Below, in pieces: positions 29,920 through 40,259 of a DNA stretch of 42,061 nt. A program made the translations under genes and the position numbers. The notes below the pieces were generated by a model. That model did not search any database, was not told the DNA's origin, and saw nothing but the letters and a program-made list of their open reading frames with translations. The stretch spans positions 1 to 42,061 of the forward strand of contig JAFUEZ010000006.1 of NCBI GenBank assembly GCA_017470115.1, written 5' to 3'. The stretch's first letter is position 1. Every line of letters begins with the position of its first letter. Source of the stretch: Bacilli bacterium. Lineage in GTDB: Bacteria; Bacillota_I; Bacilli_A; RFN20; CAG-826.

Positions 29920-32323
29920 ACTTTACAACAATAGAAACAATCTTGTTTTTAACAACAATTACTTTAATAACAGTTTTGCCTTCGATGTTACGCTTAACAT
30001 TCTCTGAGCTTAAAGCTTTTTCTTTCACTATTTCATCGTCGCTATCTTTTTCAATTTCAATTGTGTCTCTCAATTTTCCGTTTACTTGTACACCAATTTT
30101 GATTGTTGAAAGTACAGTCTTACTCTCATCATAAGTTGGCCATGGAGCATAAGTAATCATTTCTTTATGACCCAAACATTCATGCCATATCTCTTCTCCA
30201 ATAAATGGACATATACAATCAAACATCTTAATGAAGTTTTCTAAATATGGTCTGAAAATTATTTTTGCTTTATATAATTCATTAACAAAAATCATCATTT
30301 GAGAAATTGCAGTATTAAATTGAAGATTTTCAAAATCATTAGTAACTTTCTTGACTGTATAGTTATAAATGTAATCGAGAGAGCCATCATTTATTTCTAC
30401 AATTCTTGCATTATATTCTTTATCTTCAAAAAGTCTGTAAACTCGATCAATAAACTTTCTTGAACCTTCTAAACCGTTTGCATTCCATGGCAAACTAGCT
30501 TCTAATGGTCCCATAAACATTTCATAAAGTCTTAGTGTATCAGCACCATATTGTTCAACAACTAAATCTGGATTAATTACATTACCTCTAGATTTAGACA
30601 TCTTCTCTCCGTTTTCACCCAAAATAATTCCTTGGTGGAACAATTTTTTAAATGGTTCATTACAAGAAACAACGCCTTCATCATAAAGGAACTTATGCCA
30701 AAATCTTGCATAAAGCAAATGTAAGACTGCGTGCTCTTGCCCGCCAATATATAAATCAACAGGTAGCCAGTGATTTAATAGCTCTTTATCAGCAATAGCT
30801 TTGTCATTATGTGGGTCAATATAACGAATATAATACCAACAACTTCCAGCCCATTGTGGCATTGTATTTGTTTCTAAAGTTACTGGTTTACCATCAATTT
30901 CTCTATGTAACCAATTTTTTGCATGAACAAGTGGTGATTCCCCTGTACCAGAAGGTTTATATTCATCAAGTTCAGGCAAAACTAATGGTAATTCAATGTC
31001 AGGGAGTCTAATCATTGTATCCTCTCCATCCACTGTTGCAACAGGAATTGGTTCACCCCAATATCTTTGACGTGAGAATAACCAATCTCTCAACTTATAA
31101 TTAACTTTATAATTGCCTGCTCCAAGTTGAATTAATCTATCAGTAATAGCTTTTTTAGCTTCTTCATTATTTAACCCGTTAGCAAAATCTGAATTTATAT
31201 GTTTTCCATTTCCAGTAAATGCTGCCTCGCTAATATCAGCATCAATTACAGGGATAATTGGTAAATTATATTTTTTAGCAAAAGCATAATCTCTTTCGTC
31301 ATGAGAAGGAACAGCCATAACAGCGCCACTTCCATAACTTGCTAAAACATAATCGCCGATATAAATTGGCACTTCCTTATTATTAATAGGATTAATAGCA
31401 TACCTTCCAATAAATACACCTGTTTTATCCTTGTTTAATTCGGTCCTATCTAAATCTGACTTATGAGAAACTTCTTCAATATATTTATTAACTTGAATTT
31501 CACACTCTTTTGTAACTAATTCTTTTACAAGTGGATGTTCAGGAGCTAAAACGCAATAAGAACAGCCAAATAAAGTATCAGCTCTTGTGGTAAAAACTTT
31601 AAAAGTTTTCTCGCTCCCTGCTACTTTAAATACAACTTCAGTTCCTTTTGATTTGCCTATCCAATTCTTTTGAAGCTCGATTGTTGATTGTGGCCAATCT
31701 AAACCATCTAAATCATTTGCCAATCTATCAGCATAAGCAGTAATTTTGAGCATCCATTGTCTCATTGGTTTTCTAATAACTGGGAATCCGCCTCTTTCGC
31801 TTTTTCCATCAATTACTTCTTCATTAGCTAAGACGGTACCAAGTTCAGGGCACCAGTTAACAGGTCTATAATCAACAAAAGCTAATCCTTTATCAAACAT
31901 GTGAGCAAAAATCCATTGTGTCCACTTATAATAATTTGGATCACATGTCATAATTTCACGATCATAATCGTAAGAAAAACCTAACGATTGAATTTGTCTT
32001 CTGAAATTATTGATATTCTTAATTGTGAATCCTTCAGGATGTTCATTCATTTTCATTGCATATTGCTCTGCAGGAAGACCAAAAGCATCCCATCCAATTG
32101 GATGCAAAACATTAAATCCTTGCATACGTTTCATTCTTGAAACTATATCTGTTGCTGTATAACCTTCTGGATGACCAACATGTAATCCTTGTCCGCTTGG
32201 ATAAGGAAACATATCAAGAGCATAATATTTTGGTTTTGAAAAATCATGAGTATCACATGCATACTCTTTATTATCTAACCAAACTTTCAACCATTTACTT
32301 TCAACTACTTTATGATCATACAT
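29918..32323 (-). CDS. leuS: Leucyl-tRNA synthetase
   Basis: This is an 801-aa class I synthetase with the usual bacterial layout. It has [18 protein letters not shown] (HIGH motif as HVGH), a large CP1 editing domain (about 220-420, including [10 protein letters not shown] and [19 protein letters not shown]), the KMSKS motif in [11 protein letters not shown], an anticodon-binding domain and a C-terminal domain. The start at 32323 follows AGGAGGT by 7 nt. An N-terminal extension up to 32392 would translate the T-box terminator and is rejected. Expression is governed by the T-box upstream. Confidence 0.97.
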   Translation of the reverse strand: MYDHKVVESKWLKVWLDNKEYACDTHDFSKPKYYALDMFPYPSGQGLHVGHPEGYTATDIVSRMKRMQGFNVLHPIGWDAFGLPAEQYAMKMNEHPEGFTIKNINNFRRQIQSLGFSYDYDREIMTCDPNYYKWTQWIFAHMFDKGLAFVDYRPVNWCPELGTVLANEEVIDGKSERGGFPVIRKPMRQWMLKITAYADRLANDLDGLDWPQSTIELQKNWIGKSKGTEVVFKVAGSEKTFKVFTTRADTLFGCSYCVLAPEHPLVKELVTKECEIQVNKYIEEVSHKSDLDRTELNKDKTGVFIGRYAINPINNKEVPIYIGDYVLASYGSGAVMAVPSHDERDYAFAKKYNLPIIPVIDADISEAAFTGNGKHINSDFANGLNNEEAKKAITDRLIQLGAGNYKVNYKLRDWLFSRQRYWGEPIPVATVDGEDTMIRLPDIELPLVLPELDEYKPSGTGESPLVHAKNWLHREIDGKPVTLETNTMPQWAGSCWYYIRYIDPHNDKAIADKELLNHWLPVDLYIGGQEHAVLHLLYARFWHKFLYDEGVVSCNEPFKKLFHQGIILGENGEKMSKSRGNVINPDLVVEQYGADTLRLYEMFMGPLEASLPWNANGLEGSRKFIDRVYRLFEDKEYNARIVEINDGSLDYIYNYTVKKVTNDFENLQFNTAISQMMIFVNELYKAKIIFRPYLENFIKMFDCICPFIGEEIWHECLGHKEMITYAPWPTYDESKTVLSTIKIGVQVNGKLRDTIEIEKDSDDEIVKEKALSSENVKRNIEGKTVIKVIVVKNKIVSIVVK

Positions 32324-32342
32324 AATTATGACCTCCTTTAAA

Positions 32343-32519
32343 TAAAAAACGTCCTTAAACAATTCTAAGGACGTAAATTTACGCGGTACCACCTTAGTTC
32401 ATCTAAATTAGATGCACTTATTTAAATTTTTAATTAATGTGATGTGAGATTTTAAAGGAACTTTGTTGATTTCCACCAACCATCAACTCTCTAGATAACT
32501 CCCTTTAAATTAGTCATCG
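32343..32519 (-). promoter_or_regulatory. T-box riboswitch of leuS (Leu specifier CTC)
   Basis: Minus-strand landmarks are the AGAGAG bulge and the GATGGTTGGTGGAAATC terminal loop of Stem I. The specifier is probably CTC at 32446-32448, in an internal loop closed by GATG/CATC. The T-box sequence AAGGTGGTACCGCG lies at 32382-32395. The terminator stem ACGTCCTTA / TAAGGACGT (32349-32374) is followed by a T run. Uncharged tRNA-Leu would pair with the specifier and the TGGT bulge to prevent termination. A TATAAT -10 lies at 32526-32531, over the glgA stop. Confidence 0.95.
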
Positions 32520-32526
32520 CGACATA

Positions 32527-33963
32527 TTATATCAAACTTTTATAAAGTTCGATATATTCTTGACAAGATTTCTTCCAAGTATGATCAACTTTTAATGCGT
32601 TTTTCATTAACTTGTTCATTATTACCTTACTTCCGTTATAAACCATTAATGCTTGAGCAACTGACGTCATTGCATCAAGAGTTGAATAATTTGTAAATCC
32701 AAATCCATCAGCAACATCTTCATTTTTCTTGTTCATGTCATATGGAATGACTGAATCGTATAAACCACCAGTTCTTCTAACAATTGGTAAAGCTCCATAA
32801 CGTTGAGCAATCATTTGACCTAAACCACAAGGTTCAAAAGCACTAGGCATGATGAAGAAATCGCTAGCTGCATAAATCTTATGAGCAAGCTCATTATTAT
32901 ATCCAATATAAACCATTACTGATTCAGGATATTGTCTATAAAGATTATTGAAGAATTCTTCAGCATAAGCATCACCACTTCCTAAAACAGCAAATTGACC
33001 TCCACTCTTAACAGCAAAATTAGCCATTGCAAGAATAAGATCAATACCTTTTTGATCGGTCAATCTTGAGACAACTGAGAATAGTGGTTTTTTAGGATTT
33101 AGATTAAATTCCTTGCAGAAAGCCTCTTTATTTGCAGCTTTTCCATTTTTATATTCGTTAGATTTCCAATTTTTATAAATGAAAGGATCTCTTAAAGGAT
33201 TGAATTCTTTATAATCCATACCATTCAAAATTCCAACAAAATCGCCTGAACGTAATTGCAAATCGTAGTTAAGACCTTTTGAACCTTCAGGTGTCAAAAG
33301 CTCATTTTTATGAGTTGGTGAAACTGTTGTAATTTTATCTGCAAAATATATAGCAGCTTTTAATGTAGAAACTTGATTATCAAGTCTAACTTTGCCTTCT
33401 GTATAAAGTGAATAATCGAGTTCATATAAATCCCATAAACTTGAAGCATTAAAATAGCCTTTAAATAATGGATTATGAATTGTTAGAACCGATTTAATTT
33501 TACCTAAAACTGGATGATCTTTATATTTTGTTTTAAGCAAACATGGAATCATACCAACTTGCCAATCATGGACATGAACAATATCCATTTTAATGCTTAT
33601 TTTCTTTAAAAATTCAATGACTGCAAGTGAGAAAAACGCATAACGCTCGCCATCATCAAAATAGCCATATAATCCATTATTTCTTTTGAAATAACCTTCA
33701 TGATCAACAAAATAGTAATGAATTCCATCATAATAAGTATGAATGACGTTAAATGGGATGTTTCTCCAGTTCATCTTCACGCTTAAAGAATAAAGTTTTT
33801 TGGCTTTATATTTTTTAGGATCTAAATCTTTATAATAAGGAACAATGATCGATACATTATTATCTTCTCTAACTAATTCCTTACTTAAAGCATAAGCAAC
33901 ATCTGCCAAACCACCAGTTTTAGAAAAAGGTAAACTTTCAGCAGTAGCCATTAAAATATTCAT
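32527..33963 (-). CDS. glgA: Glycogen synthase
   Basis: GlgA (GT5) extends alpha-1,4-glucan from ADP-glucose. At 478 aa it is full length. SKTGGLADVAYAL (KTGGL motif, about 15-20) binds ADP-glucose; HDWQVGMIPCLL, GILNGMDYKEFNP, VSRLTDQKGIDLI and PSAFEPCGLGQMIAQRYG (catalytic Glu region) follow. It is the third gene of glgCDA, 3 bp after glgD. No branching enzyme or phosphorylase gene is in the window, so those must lie elsewhere. Confidence 0.96.
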   Translation of the reverse strand: MNILMATAESLPFSKTGGLADVAYALSKELVREDNNVSIIVPYYKDLDPKKYKAKKLYSLSVKMNWRNIPFNVIHTYYDGIHYYFVDHEGYFKRNNGLYGYFDDGERYAFFSLAVIEFLKKISIKMDIVHVHDWQVGMIPCLLKTKYKDHPVLGKIKSVLTIHNPLFKGYFNASSLWDLYELDYSLYTEGKVRLDNQVSTLKAAIYFADKITTVSPTHKNELLTPEGSKGLNYDLQLRSGDFVGILNGMDYKEFNPLRDPFIYKNWKSNEYKNGKAANKEAFCKEFNLNPKKPLFSVVSRLTDQKGIDLILAMANFAVKSGGQFAVLGSGDAYAEEFFNNLYRQYPESVMVYIGYNNELAHKIYAASDFFIMPSAFEPCGLGQMIAQRYGALPIVRRTGGLYDSVIPYDMNKKNEDVADGFGFTNYSTLDAMTSVAQALMVYNGSKVIMNKLMKNALKVDHTWKKSCQEYIELYKSLI

Positions 33964-33966
33964 ACT

Positions 33967-35073
33967 TTAAATTTTAACTCCTCTTGGGAAATATAGTGGC
34001 TCTTCTTCTGTGCCTTGAACTTCTTTTCTATTTTGGAAGAGAACACGTTTATCTGAAACAACATTCTTTAAATGAACTCCACGTTTAACAATTGTGTGAG
34101 TGAAAATGATACAATTTTCAACACTTGCACCTTCTTCAATTACAACGTCTCTTGAAATAATAGAATTTTTGACTTTTCCATTAATTGTTGAGCCGTTAGC
34201 AATCAAAGAATTAGTAACTTTTGCTGACTTGCCATATAAAACAGGTCTTGAGTTATGAGTTGTTGTATAAATTGTGCTTCCTGAAAAAACAAGTTCGTTT
34301 AAAAGATTATGATCATTTAAGATTTCCATACTATATTTGTAATAATCTTCAAATGATTCGAATCTCCTCATGAAGCCATCAAATCTAATTGCGTGAACTT
34401 GGCAAGCAAATTTAATTGCGTAATCAAATAAATCGGTAATTGTATTTAATTTTGAAAGATTAGAAACTGTTTCAAGTAATTCTTTTAACAATTCACGTTC
34501 AACAATGATAATACCTGTACCGATATCACATGGTTTATTTTCATCTGAAAGATAAGTTTTTTGAACATCTCCAAGTGAATTTATTACAAACTTTTTAGTT
34601 GTTTTAAAATCAGAACCATCACTAATATGGGTATAAACAGCAGACATTCTACGTCCACTCTTGATGTGCTCATCAATAAACTGATTGTAATCAGCTTTGA
34701 AAATATATGAAGGATCACAAATCATAATGTATTGATATTTTTCTTCAAATAAGAATGGGTCATTGCTTCTAATACATTGAATATCTGTGTTAAAAACATG
34801 ATTGTTACCAGTTTTTAAGAAGTAACTTAAAGAACCAGTACGTGGATTTGCTAAATAAGTATTTTGGTTTTTAACATGCTTTGAAATGCTATTTAATCTA
34901 TTTTTAACTAAAATAGCGATATTATCGATTCCACTATTTGTTAAGTTAGAAAGTGTAATATCAATAAATGCGTAGCGGGCTAAAAATGTAGTTGAAGCAA
35001 GTGGTCTATCATCAGTTAATTCGCCTAAACCTGGTGCTTCAAAACAATTTACTAATGCATATGTTTTATTCAT
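33967..35073 (-). CDS. glgD: GlgD, regulatory subunit of glucose-1-phosphate adenylyltransferase
   Basis: This 368-aa homologue of GlgC is typical of Firmicutes. It keeps the fold and the C-terminal left-handed beta-helix repeats (VTNSLIANGSTINGKVKNSII) but lacks the N-terminal GGxGxRL nucleotide-binding loop, having GELTDDRPLASTTFLARYA instead. It is probably not catalytic alone. In known systems GlgC/GlgD heteromers are more active than GlgC. The start touches the glgC stop. Confidence 0.94.
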   Translation of the reverse strand: MNKTYALVNCFEAPGLGELTDDRPLASTTFLARYAFIDITLSNLTNSGIDNIAILVKNRLNSISKHVKNQNTYLANPRTGSLSYFLKTGNNHVFNTDIQCIRSNDPFLFEEKYQYIMICDPSYIFKADYNQFIDEHIKSGRRMSAVYTHISDGSDFKTTKKFVINSLGDVQKTYLSDENKPCDIGTGIIIVERELLKELLETVSNLSKLNTITDLFDYAIKFACQVHAIRFDGFMRRFESFEDYYKYSMEILNDHNLLNELVFSGSTIYTTTHNSRPVLYGKSAKVTNSLIANGSTINGKVKNSIISRDVVIEEGASVENCIIFTHTIVKRGVHLKNVVSDKRVLFQNRKEVQGTEEEPLYFPRGVKI

Positions 35074-36206
35074 TATTGAAGACTCCTTTCATAATCGATT
35101 AAAACGACTTTATCACCATCTTTATTTATAACTTCATTATCTTTAATCTGTGTTTTTGGACCAATAATTGCGTTATTAACAATGGCATTTTTACCAATTC
35201 TAACTCCTGGCATGACAACAGATTTTGTAACTTGAGCTCCTTCTTCAATTATTACTTCATTTGAAATAACTGAATTTGAAACTTTACCAAAAATTTGAGC
35301 TCCTTGGTTGATTAAACAATCTGATACAACTGCTTTTTTACCCATAAATGTTGGGGTTGAGTGTGTATCTTCAGTATAAATTATTGGCTCTATATCAAAA
35401 TTGATTGTTTCGCTAGATCTTTGTGAAGGCAAAAGTTCCATATTTGCTTGATGCAAAGAATCAAGTGTACCAACATCTCTCCAATAACCCTTAAATTTAT
35501 ATGCGTATAACTTTTTACCAGAATTAAGTAAATAAGGAATAATATCTTTACCAAAATCGTGCTCAGTACCTTCGATTTTTCTATCTTTAATTAAAGCGCT
35601 TCTTAATTCTTTATATGTGAAAATATAAACGCCCATTGAAGCTAAATTGCTCTTAGGAACTTTTGGTTTTTCGACAAACTTTTGGATTCTTAAGTTTTCA
35701 TCACACTCTAAAATTCCAAATCTTGATGCTTCTTTCCAATCAACTTCAATAACTGAAATTGTACAAGCAGCACCAGTTGCAATATGTTGCTCTAACATTT
35801 GATCATATGTTGTCTTATAAATGTGATCGCCACTTAAAATAAGAACATAATCTGGTTCCTCTTCATCTAAGAAGTCTAAATTTTGATAAATTGCATCTGC
35901 AGTACCATCATACCAAGATAAACCTTCTTCAGTTTGACGTGGAGCAAGTGTGAGACATTTTCCGTTAACTCCATCAAATCCCCAAACTGAGCCATTACCA
36001 ATATATTTGTTCAAAGCAACAGATTCATATTGAGTTAAAACTCCACAACTCTGAATGTCACTGTTAGCAACATTTGAGAGCGAGAAGTCAATGATACGAT
36101 ATTTTCCTCCGAAATATACCGCTGGCTTAGCAATTTTTTTGGTCAAGGCTTGTAATCTTGTACCTTTACCGCCCGCAAGAATCATTGCAACGACTTTCCT
36201 TACCAT
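35073..36206 (-). CDS. glgC: Glucose-1-phosphate adenylyltransferase
   Basis: GlgC makes ADP-glucose from glucose-1-phosphate and ATP, the committed step of bacterial glycogen synthesis. The 377-aa protein has AMILAGGKGTRLQALTKKIAKPAVYFGGKYRIIDF (nucleotide and effector site), GLSWYDGTADAIYQN, LSGDHIY, FVEKPKVP and a C-terminal beta-helix. AGGAGG lies 8 nt before the ATG. It starts 49 bp after the jetC stop with no terminator between, though a TATAAT -10 is present in the gap. Confidence 0.97.
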   Translation of the reverse strand: MVRKVVAMILAGGKGTRLQALTKKIAKPAVYFGGKYRIIDFSLSNVANSDIQSCGVLTQYESVALNKYIGNGSVWGFDGVNGKCLTLAPRQTEEGLSWYDGTADAIYQNLDFLDEEEPDYVLILSGDHIYKTTYDQMLEQHIATGAACTISVIEVDWKEASRFGILECDENLRIQKFVEKPKVPKSNLASMGVYIFTYKELRSALIKDRKIEGTEHDFGKDIIPYLLNSGKKLYAYKFKGYWRDVGTLDSLHQANMELLPSQRSSETINFDIEPIIYTEDTHSTPTFMGKKAVVSDCLINQGAQIFGKVSNSVISNEVIIEEGAQVTKSVVMPGVRIGKNAIVNNAIIGPKTQIKDNEVINKDGDKVVLIDYERSLQ

Positions 36207-36242
36207 CTTTAAACCTCCTAAATTATGTTTATGTAAGTATTA

Positions 36243-36271
36243 ATTATATTTTTAGTTATTCTTTTTCAAAA
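36243..36271 (-). promoter_or_regulatory. Promoter of glgCDA
   Basis: On the minus strand TTTTGA (36266-36271) and TATAAT (36243-36248) are 17 bp apart. The -35 lies inside the end of jetC, so the glycogen operon could also receive read-through from the jet operon. Confidence 0.4.
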
Positions 36272-39200
36272 AGTCTAACTGTACTTCTATTTTTATCTCT
36301 TAAAACAATGAGTGTTTCATCAACAAGTGGTGAAATATCTGGAATCTTATCATATGGAGCAGATAAGATGACTTGAAGTTTGAAATCGTTTAAGAGTTTT
36401 ACTGCTTGAGTCATTCTAGTTTTATCCATCTTTGAGAATGCTTCATCAAAGATGATAAGTCTAGTTGTATTGCCCATTTCGCCTTCATCATTTGTGTGAT
36501 AAAGTTGAGCAAATGAAGCTAAAACTGCAATGTAGAATGGTGTTTGAGTTTCACCACCAGATTTTTTCTTAATCATCTTTGAAAGACGTTGTTCATCGCC
36601 GGTTTCCTTATTATAAACGATGAGGTCAAATTCAAGATATGAACGATAATCTGTGAATTTTGCAACGTTTTCAAGAAGTAAGGCATTCTTTTCACCTTCT
36701 CCGACATCAACAATTTGTCTAAAGAGTTCTTCCATAACATCTTTGTATTTTTCAACAAATGCACTATCATCTTTTCCTGTTTCTAAGATGAGATCATCTT
36801 TTAACATATCGTAATATCTCTTATAAACAGTTGATGGTTTGACTGTAAATCTATATAAATCCTTACCGAATGCAGATTGACGAAGAGCAACATTTAAATT
36901 ATCAATTTGATCTTCAACATCTTCAATTGCTCCACGTAATTTGAAGATGAAATCATCTTTAAATTGCTTAGTTGCTTTGTTATAAGAATCTTGGATTTTT
37001 TCTCTATATTCAGGGAGTTTAACATCTCTAAATTCTACAAGTTCATCATCGAAAGCCTTATTATCATCTGCTTCTGCATCATAACTAAGGTGATAATCTT
37101 GTAAATAATCCCTTCTTAATTTAATAACTTGGTTTCTGATGTTATTAACAAGATAAGTCAAACGAGCATATTCAACGTTTGTATCTTGATAAATTTCAAA
37201 GACTGTTTTTCCTTCAGCAAGTTTTGCTTGATATGCAGGAAGAGCAATTTCATCAACTAAAAATGGATCATAACTTGAATTAATTGAATCTTCTTTTTCT
37301 TTTATAGCTTGTTGTTCAGCAATAATCTTTTCTGATTTAATTGTCTCGATATCAGCAGTTAAATTACCTTTTTCAAGAACAATTCTATCTCTAGATTCGT
37401 GAATATCCTTAATATCTTGCTCGATATCTCTGATTCTGTTGTCGATTGATTCGCTTAATGGTGTATCAGAACCTTGAAGTTCTTTATTTATGTAAGCTAA
37501 ATTTGCTTCATAACCAGCTAAATCAGCAACGTGAGCTAAAAGAACAAAATAGTTATCAATTTCTGATTTTGTGAAAACTTCAAGTGAGTTAGCTTCATCG
37601 ATTACAGCCTTAATTTTTCTAAAATAATTCAAATTTTCGCTATATTCACTGATTTGTTTGCTCTTTTCTTTAAGGAATCTTTCATTAATTCCTCTTCCAA
37701 TAAATGATTCGTGATATAAACGAGGATTGATTTTAGCAAGAGAATAATTACGATAGAGATCGCATTCTTTTGTGATTCCATTTCCTGATTCACGAGCTTC
37801 TTCAATATTTTTAGATTTATGTAATCTACCAATCAAGAAGTTTGTATAAGCTTTTGCTCCTTCATGATCTGTGATAATTTCTTCAGCAAGTGAGCCAGAT
37901 TCAGCAACAAATCCTCTTTCGATAATTTTTTCTTCATCAACAAGAGCTGTTCCATAGAATTTATATTCATCAAGTAATCTTCTTAAAATTTTATAGGTTG
38001 AAGCATAATATTTTGGAGCAACAAATAAGTTGAATTTTTGTCCTGAAAGGAAACCTTCAATCGCATTTGACCAACTCAAATCATCGATATCAACAAGATC
38101 TGCATAAATTGCGACTTCGATTTTGTGGCCAAATTGAATTTGAAGTTCTTGCTCAAGACGTGCTTTAACCATAACAAGTCTAGAGTCGTAAGCTTTTGAG
38201 CCGCTCTTCATCTCGTTTTCTTGCTCGCGAATACCCCTAATGCTCTTTTCAAGATTTTGAATTGTTCTAGCAAGGGAAACAGCAAGTGAAGAAATTTTAT
38301 TTTTATAAAGCATCAATGCATCTCTAAAATCATTTAAAGCACCTTTATCAAGTTCAATGATATTTGAAAGATAATTTTGCTTAAATGAAGCAGTAACTTG
38401 TTTTATATCTTTAGAAGCTTCTTTAATCTCTTCAATCTCTTCTGCTCTATCTTCACCTAAAATATCAATATTTAATTTTTCTAAATTTTGAATTAATGCA
38501 TCACCACAATTTGCAAAATTATTTGCATATCCATAAAGTGATGTTTTAACTGTTGAAATATTGTTTTGAATAGCTGAAATTTTATCTTTAACATCTTTTC
38601 TTTGACGTTTTAAATCTTCAGAAATTCTGACTGTATCATTGGATGCTTTGTCCATAATAAGTCTATTTTTTCTATCTTCGAGTTCAGATAAATTGTTTTG
38701 GAATTCTAAAAGTTCTTCATCAATTTCAGCAATTCTTTTTTTGTTACTTTCGATTTGCTTATTAAATTTTCTTAATTTATCGTAACTTTGCTCTAATTGG
38801 CATCTTTCTAAAATGTATTGAGCAATTGTTAAATTCTCTTTGTGTTTTTTATAAGTTGCATAAATATCATTGACTTCTTCAAGACGTTTTACACGTTTTT
38901 CAATATTTAAAGCTTCATTTTCGAGTCTCTTATATTGAAGAATATTATCTTGAAGAGCATCAAGTTCAATATTTGCTTGAGGATCACAAACATATTCTGT
39001 AATAAATGTAGCAATATCAGTAATTGGCGAGAATGAAGTTGCCTTCTTTAAAAGACTGAAATATTTATCTTTTAATCCACCAAATTTCTTCTTCATAAAA
39101 TCTTGATATTGACGATTACTATCGAAGAATTGGAATTGCAATGGATAATTTTCTTCACAATATTTTCCTAAAGTTTTAATATCCATTGGAACATTATTTA

Positions 39201-39621
39201 CTACAAATTCATTTTCAGGAATCTTATTATCGAGGAAGAAAAATTTATGTTCAATTGTTCCTTCGCTAAAGACGTCAAAAACAACACCCATTGTAAAATA
39301 TGAATTGTGTAAAGTATCAAAATATTCAAGAGCGACATAACTTGTAAATCTGCCATTTCTTAAATATTTAAAACCACCATCAACAGTATCACCAAGTTCG
39401 CCTCTTAAATAGCCAACTAGAGTACGTGATGATTTGTCCATAGCTGCTTTATTAAAATATTTTCCAGTTGTATCACCAAGTAAAACAAGTTGAATAGCAT
39501 CAATTAATGTTGATTTACCAGAACCATTAACACCAGTAAGGAAGACGATTGGTCTAATGTCGATTGTTTCGTTCCAAAAATAGTGCCAATTTATAATTTT
39601 AACTTTATTTAATTGCTTCAT
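36256..39621 (-). CDS. jetC: JetC-like SMC/MukB-type ATPase
   Basis: This 1121-aa protein is the motor of a Wadjet/Mks-type condensin. The N-terminus has INWHYFWNETIDIRPIVFLTG and the Walker A GVNGSGKST (30-38). Long coiled coils span about 230-430 and 740-930 around a central hinge-like region. The C-terminus has the ABC signature KKKSGGETQTPF (SGGE at 1021) and Walker B RLIIFDEAFSKMD. All ATPase motifs are intact, so it should be active. It shares one base with the jetB stop. JetC hydrolyses ATP to extrude DNA loops together with JetA and JetB. Here no jetD follows: glgC does. Confidence 0.92.
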   Translation of the reverse strand: MKQLNKVKIINWHYFWNETIDIRPIVFLTGVNGSGKSTLIDAIQLVLLGDTTGKYFNKAAMDKSSRTLVGYLRGELGDTVDGGFKYLRNGRFTSYVALEYFDTLHNSYFTMGVVFDVFSEGTIEHKFFFLDNKIPENEFVVNNVPMDIKTLGKYCEENYPLQFQFFDSNRQYQDFMKKKFGGLKDKYFSLLKKATSFSPITDIATFITEYVCDPQANIELDALQDNILQYKRLENEALNIEKRVKRLEEVNDIYATYKKHKENLTIAQYILERCQLEQSYDKLRKFNKQIESNKKRIAEIDEELLEFQNNLSELEDRKNRLIMDKASNDTVRISEDLKRQRKDVKDKISAIQNNISTVKTSLYGYANNFANCGDALIQNLEKLNIDILGEDRAEEIEEIKEASKDIKQVTASFKQNYLSNIIELDKGALNDFRDALMLYKNKISSLAVSLARTIQNLEKSIRGIREQENEMKSGSKAYDSRLVMVKARLEQELQIQFGHKIEVAIYADLVDIDDLSWSNAIEGFLSGQKFNLFVAPKYYASTYKILRRLLDEYKFYGTALVDEEKIIERGFVAESGSLAEEIITDHEGAKAYTNFLIGRLHKSKNIEEARESGNGITKECDLYRNYSLAKINPRLYHESFIGRGINERFLKEKSKQISEYSENLNYFRKIKAVIDEANSLEVFTKSEIDNYFVLLAHVADLAGYEANLAYINKELQGSDTPLSESIDNRIRDIEQDIKDIHESRDRIVLEKGNLTADIETIKSEKIIAEQQAIKEKEDSINSSYDPFLVDEIALPAYQAKLAEGKTVFEIYQDTNVEYARLTYLVNNIRNQVIKLRRDYLQDYHLSYDAEADDNKAFDDELVEFRDVKLPEYREKIQDSYNKATKQFKDDFIFKLRGAIEDVEDQIDNLNVALRQSAFGKDLYRFTVKPSTVYKRYYDMLKDDLILETGKDDSAFVEKYKDVMEELFRQIVDVGEGEKNALLLENVAKFTDYRSYLEFDLIVYNKETGDEQRLSKMIKKKSGGETQTPFYIAVLASFAQLYHTNDEGEMGNTTRLIIFDEAFSKMDKTRMTQAVKLLNDFKLQVILSAPYDKIPDISPLVDETLIVLRDKNRSTVRLFEKE

Positions 39622-40253
39622 TAAAATGCCTCCTCTCCTTGATTACGTGAGTTGAGTTCATCTAAAGCGTTGCTCATTGCAACAATCTTTTCATTATCAA
39701 GCGCGTAAACAATACTTGGAAGAATATAGAAAGAAACATTTCCTTCATCATAATTTCCACTAACTTTGGAAATAATATTGTGATTTGCTAAAAATCTTAA
39801 TGAGCGAGAAATTGATCTTCCGTTTAATCTTTTTCCTGGCATAGTAATTCCATCATCAATCATCGTCTTAAGTAGACCTGGAGTGGTCAAATAGATGGCT
39901 TGATTAGTGGAATTTGATTCATTTTTATAATTTTCAAAAATTAATCTTAAAGCAAAAAGAATCAAAGATGTTTCTCTATCCATTCTGATTCTATTTTCAC
40001 CATAAAGATTTGTTAATGCGACAACTCCTAAAACTACATCTTTTTCAACGTTCCAACCAGCATATTTGAGATAATCATTAACAATCTCAAAATATCTTTC
40101 TAAAAATCTATAATCAGGATTTATACGAATAACTTTTTCTCTTGTGTCAAAAATATCACGAACAATAAATCCTTTTAAAAGTAATTTGTTGACTACAGTA
40201 GAAAACTCATTTTGATCACTGCTTGGCATCTTTAAATAATCTTCAGTAAACAT
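39621..40253 (-). CDS. jetB: JetB-like (MukE-like, DUF4194) subunit
   Basis: This 210-aa protein is probably two winged-helix domains, the MukE-type KITE subunit of the complex. FSTVVNKLLLKGFIVRDIFDTREKVIRINPDYRFLERYFEIVNDYL and the GENRIRMDRETSLILFALRLIFENY block (about 84-110) are characteristic of DUF4194. It bridges the JetA kleisin to DNA. It lies 6 bp after jetA and overlaps jetC by one base. The call rests on motif plus gene order. Confidence 0.87.
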   Translation of the reverse strand: MFTEDYLKMPSSDQNEFSTVVNKLLLKGFIVRDIFDTREKVIRINPDYRFLERYFEIVNDYLKYAGWNVEKDVVLGVVALTNLYGENRIRMDRETSLILFALRLIFENYKNESNSTNQAIYLTTPGLLKTMIDDGITMPGKRLNGRSISRSLRFLANHNIISKVSGNYDEGNVSFYILPSIVYALDNEKIVAMSNALDELNSRNQGEEAF

Positions 40254-40259
40254 ATTTTT

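Noticed and set aside
32324-32392. N-terminal extension of LeuS
   Set aside because: It would translate the T-box antiterminator and terminator. The internal ATG at 32323 has an ideal AGGAGGT.
36207-36255. Possible jetD remnant after jetC
   Set aside because: The gap is only 49 bp and contains the glgC promoter and ribosome binding site, with no coding remnant.
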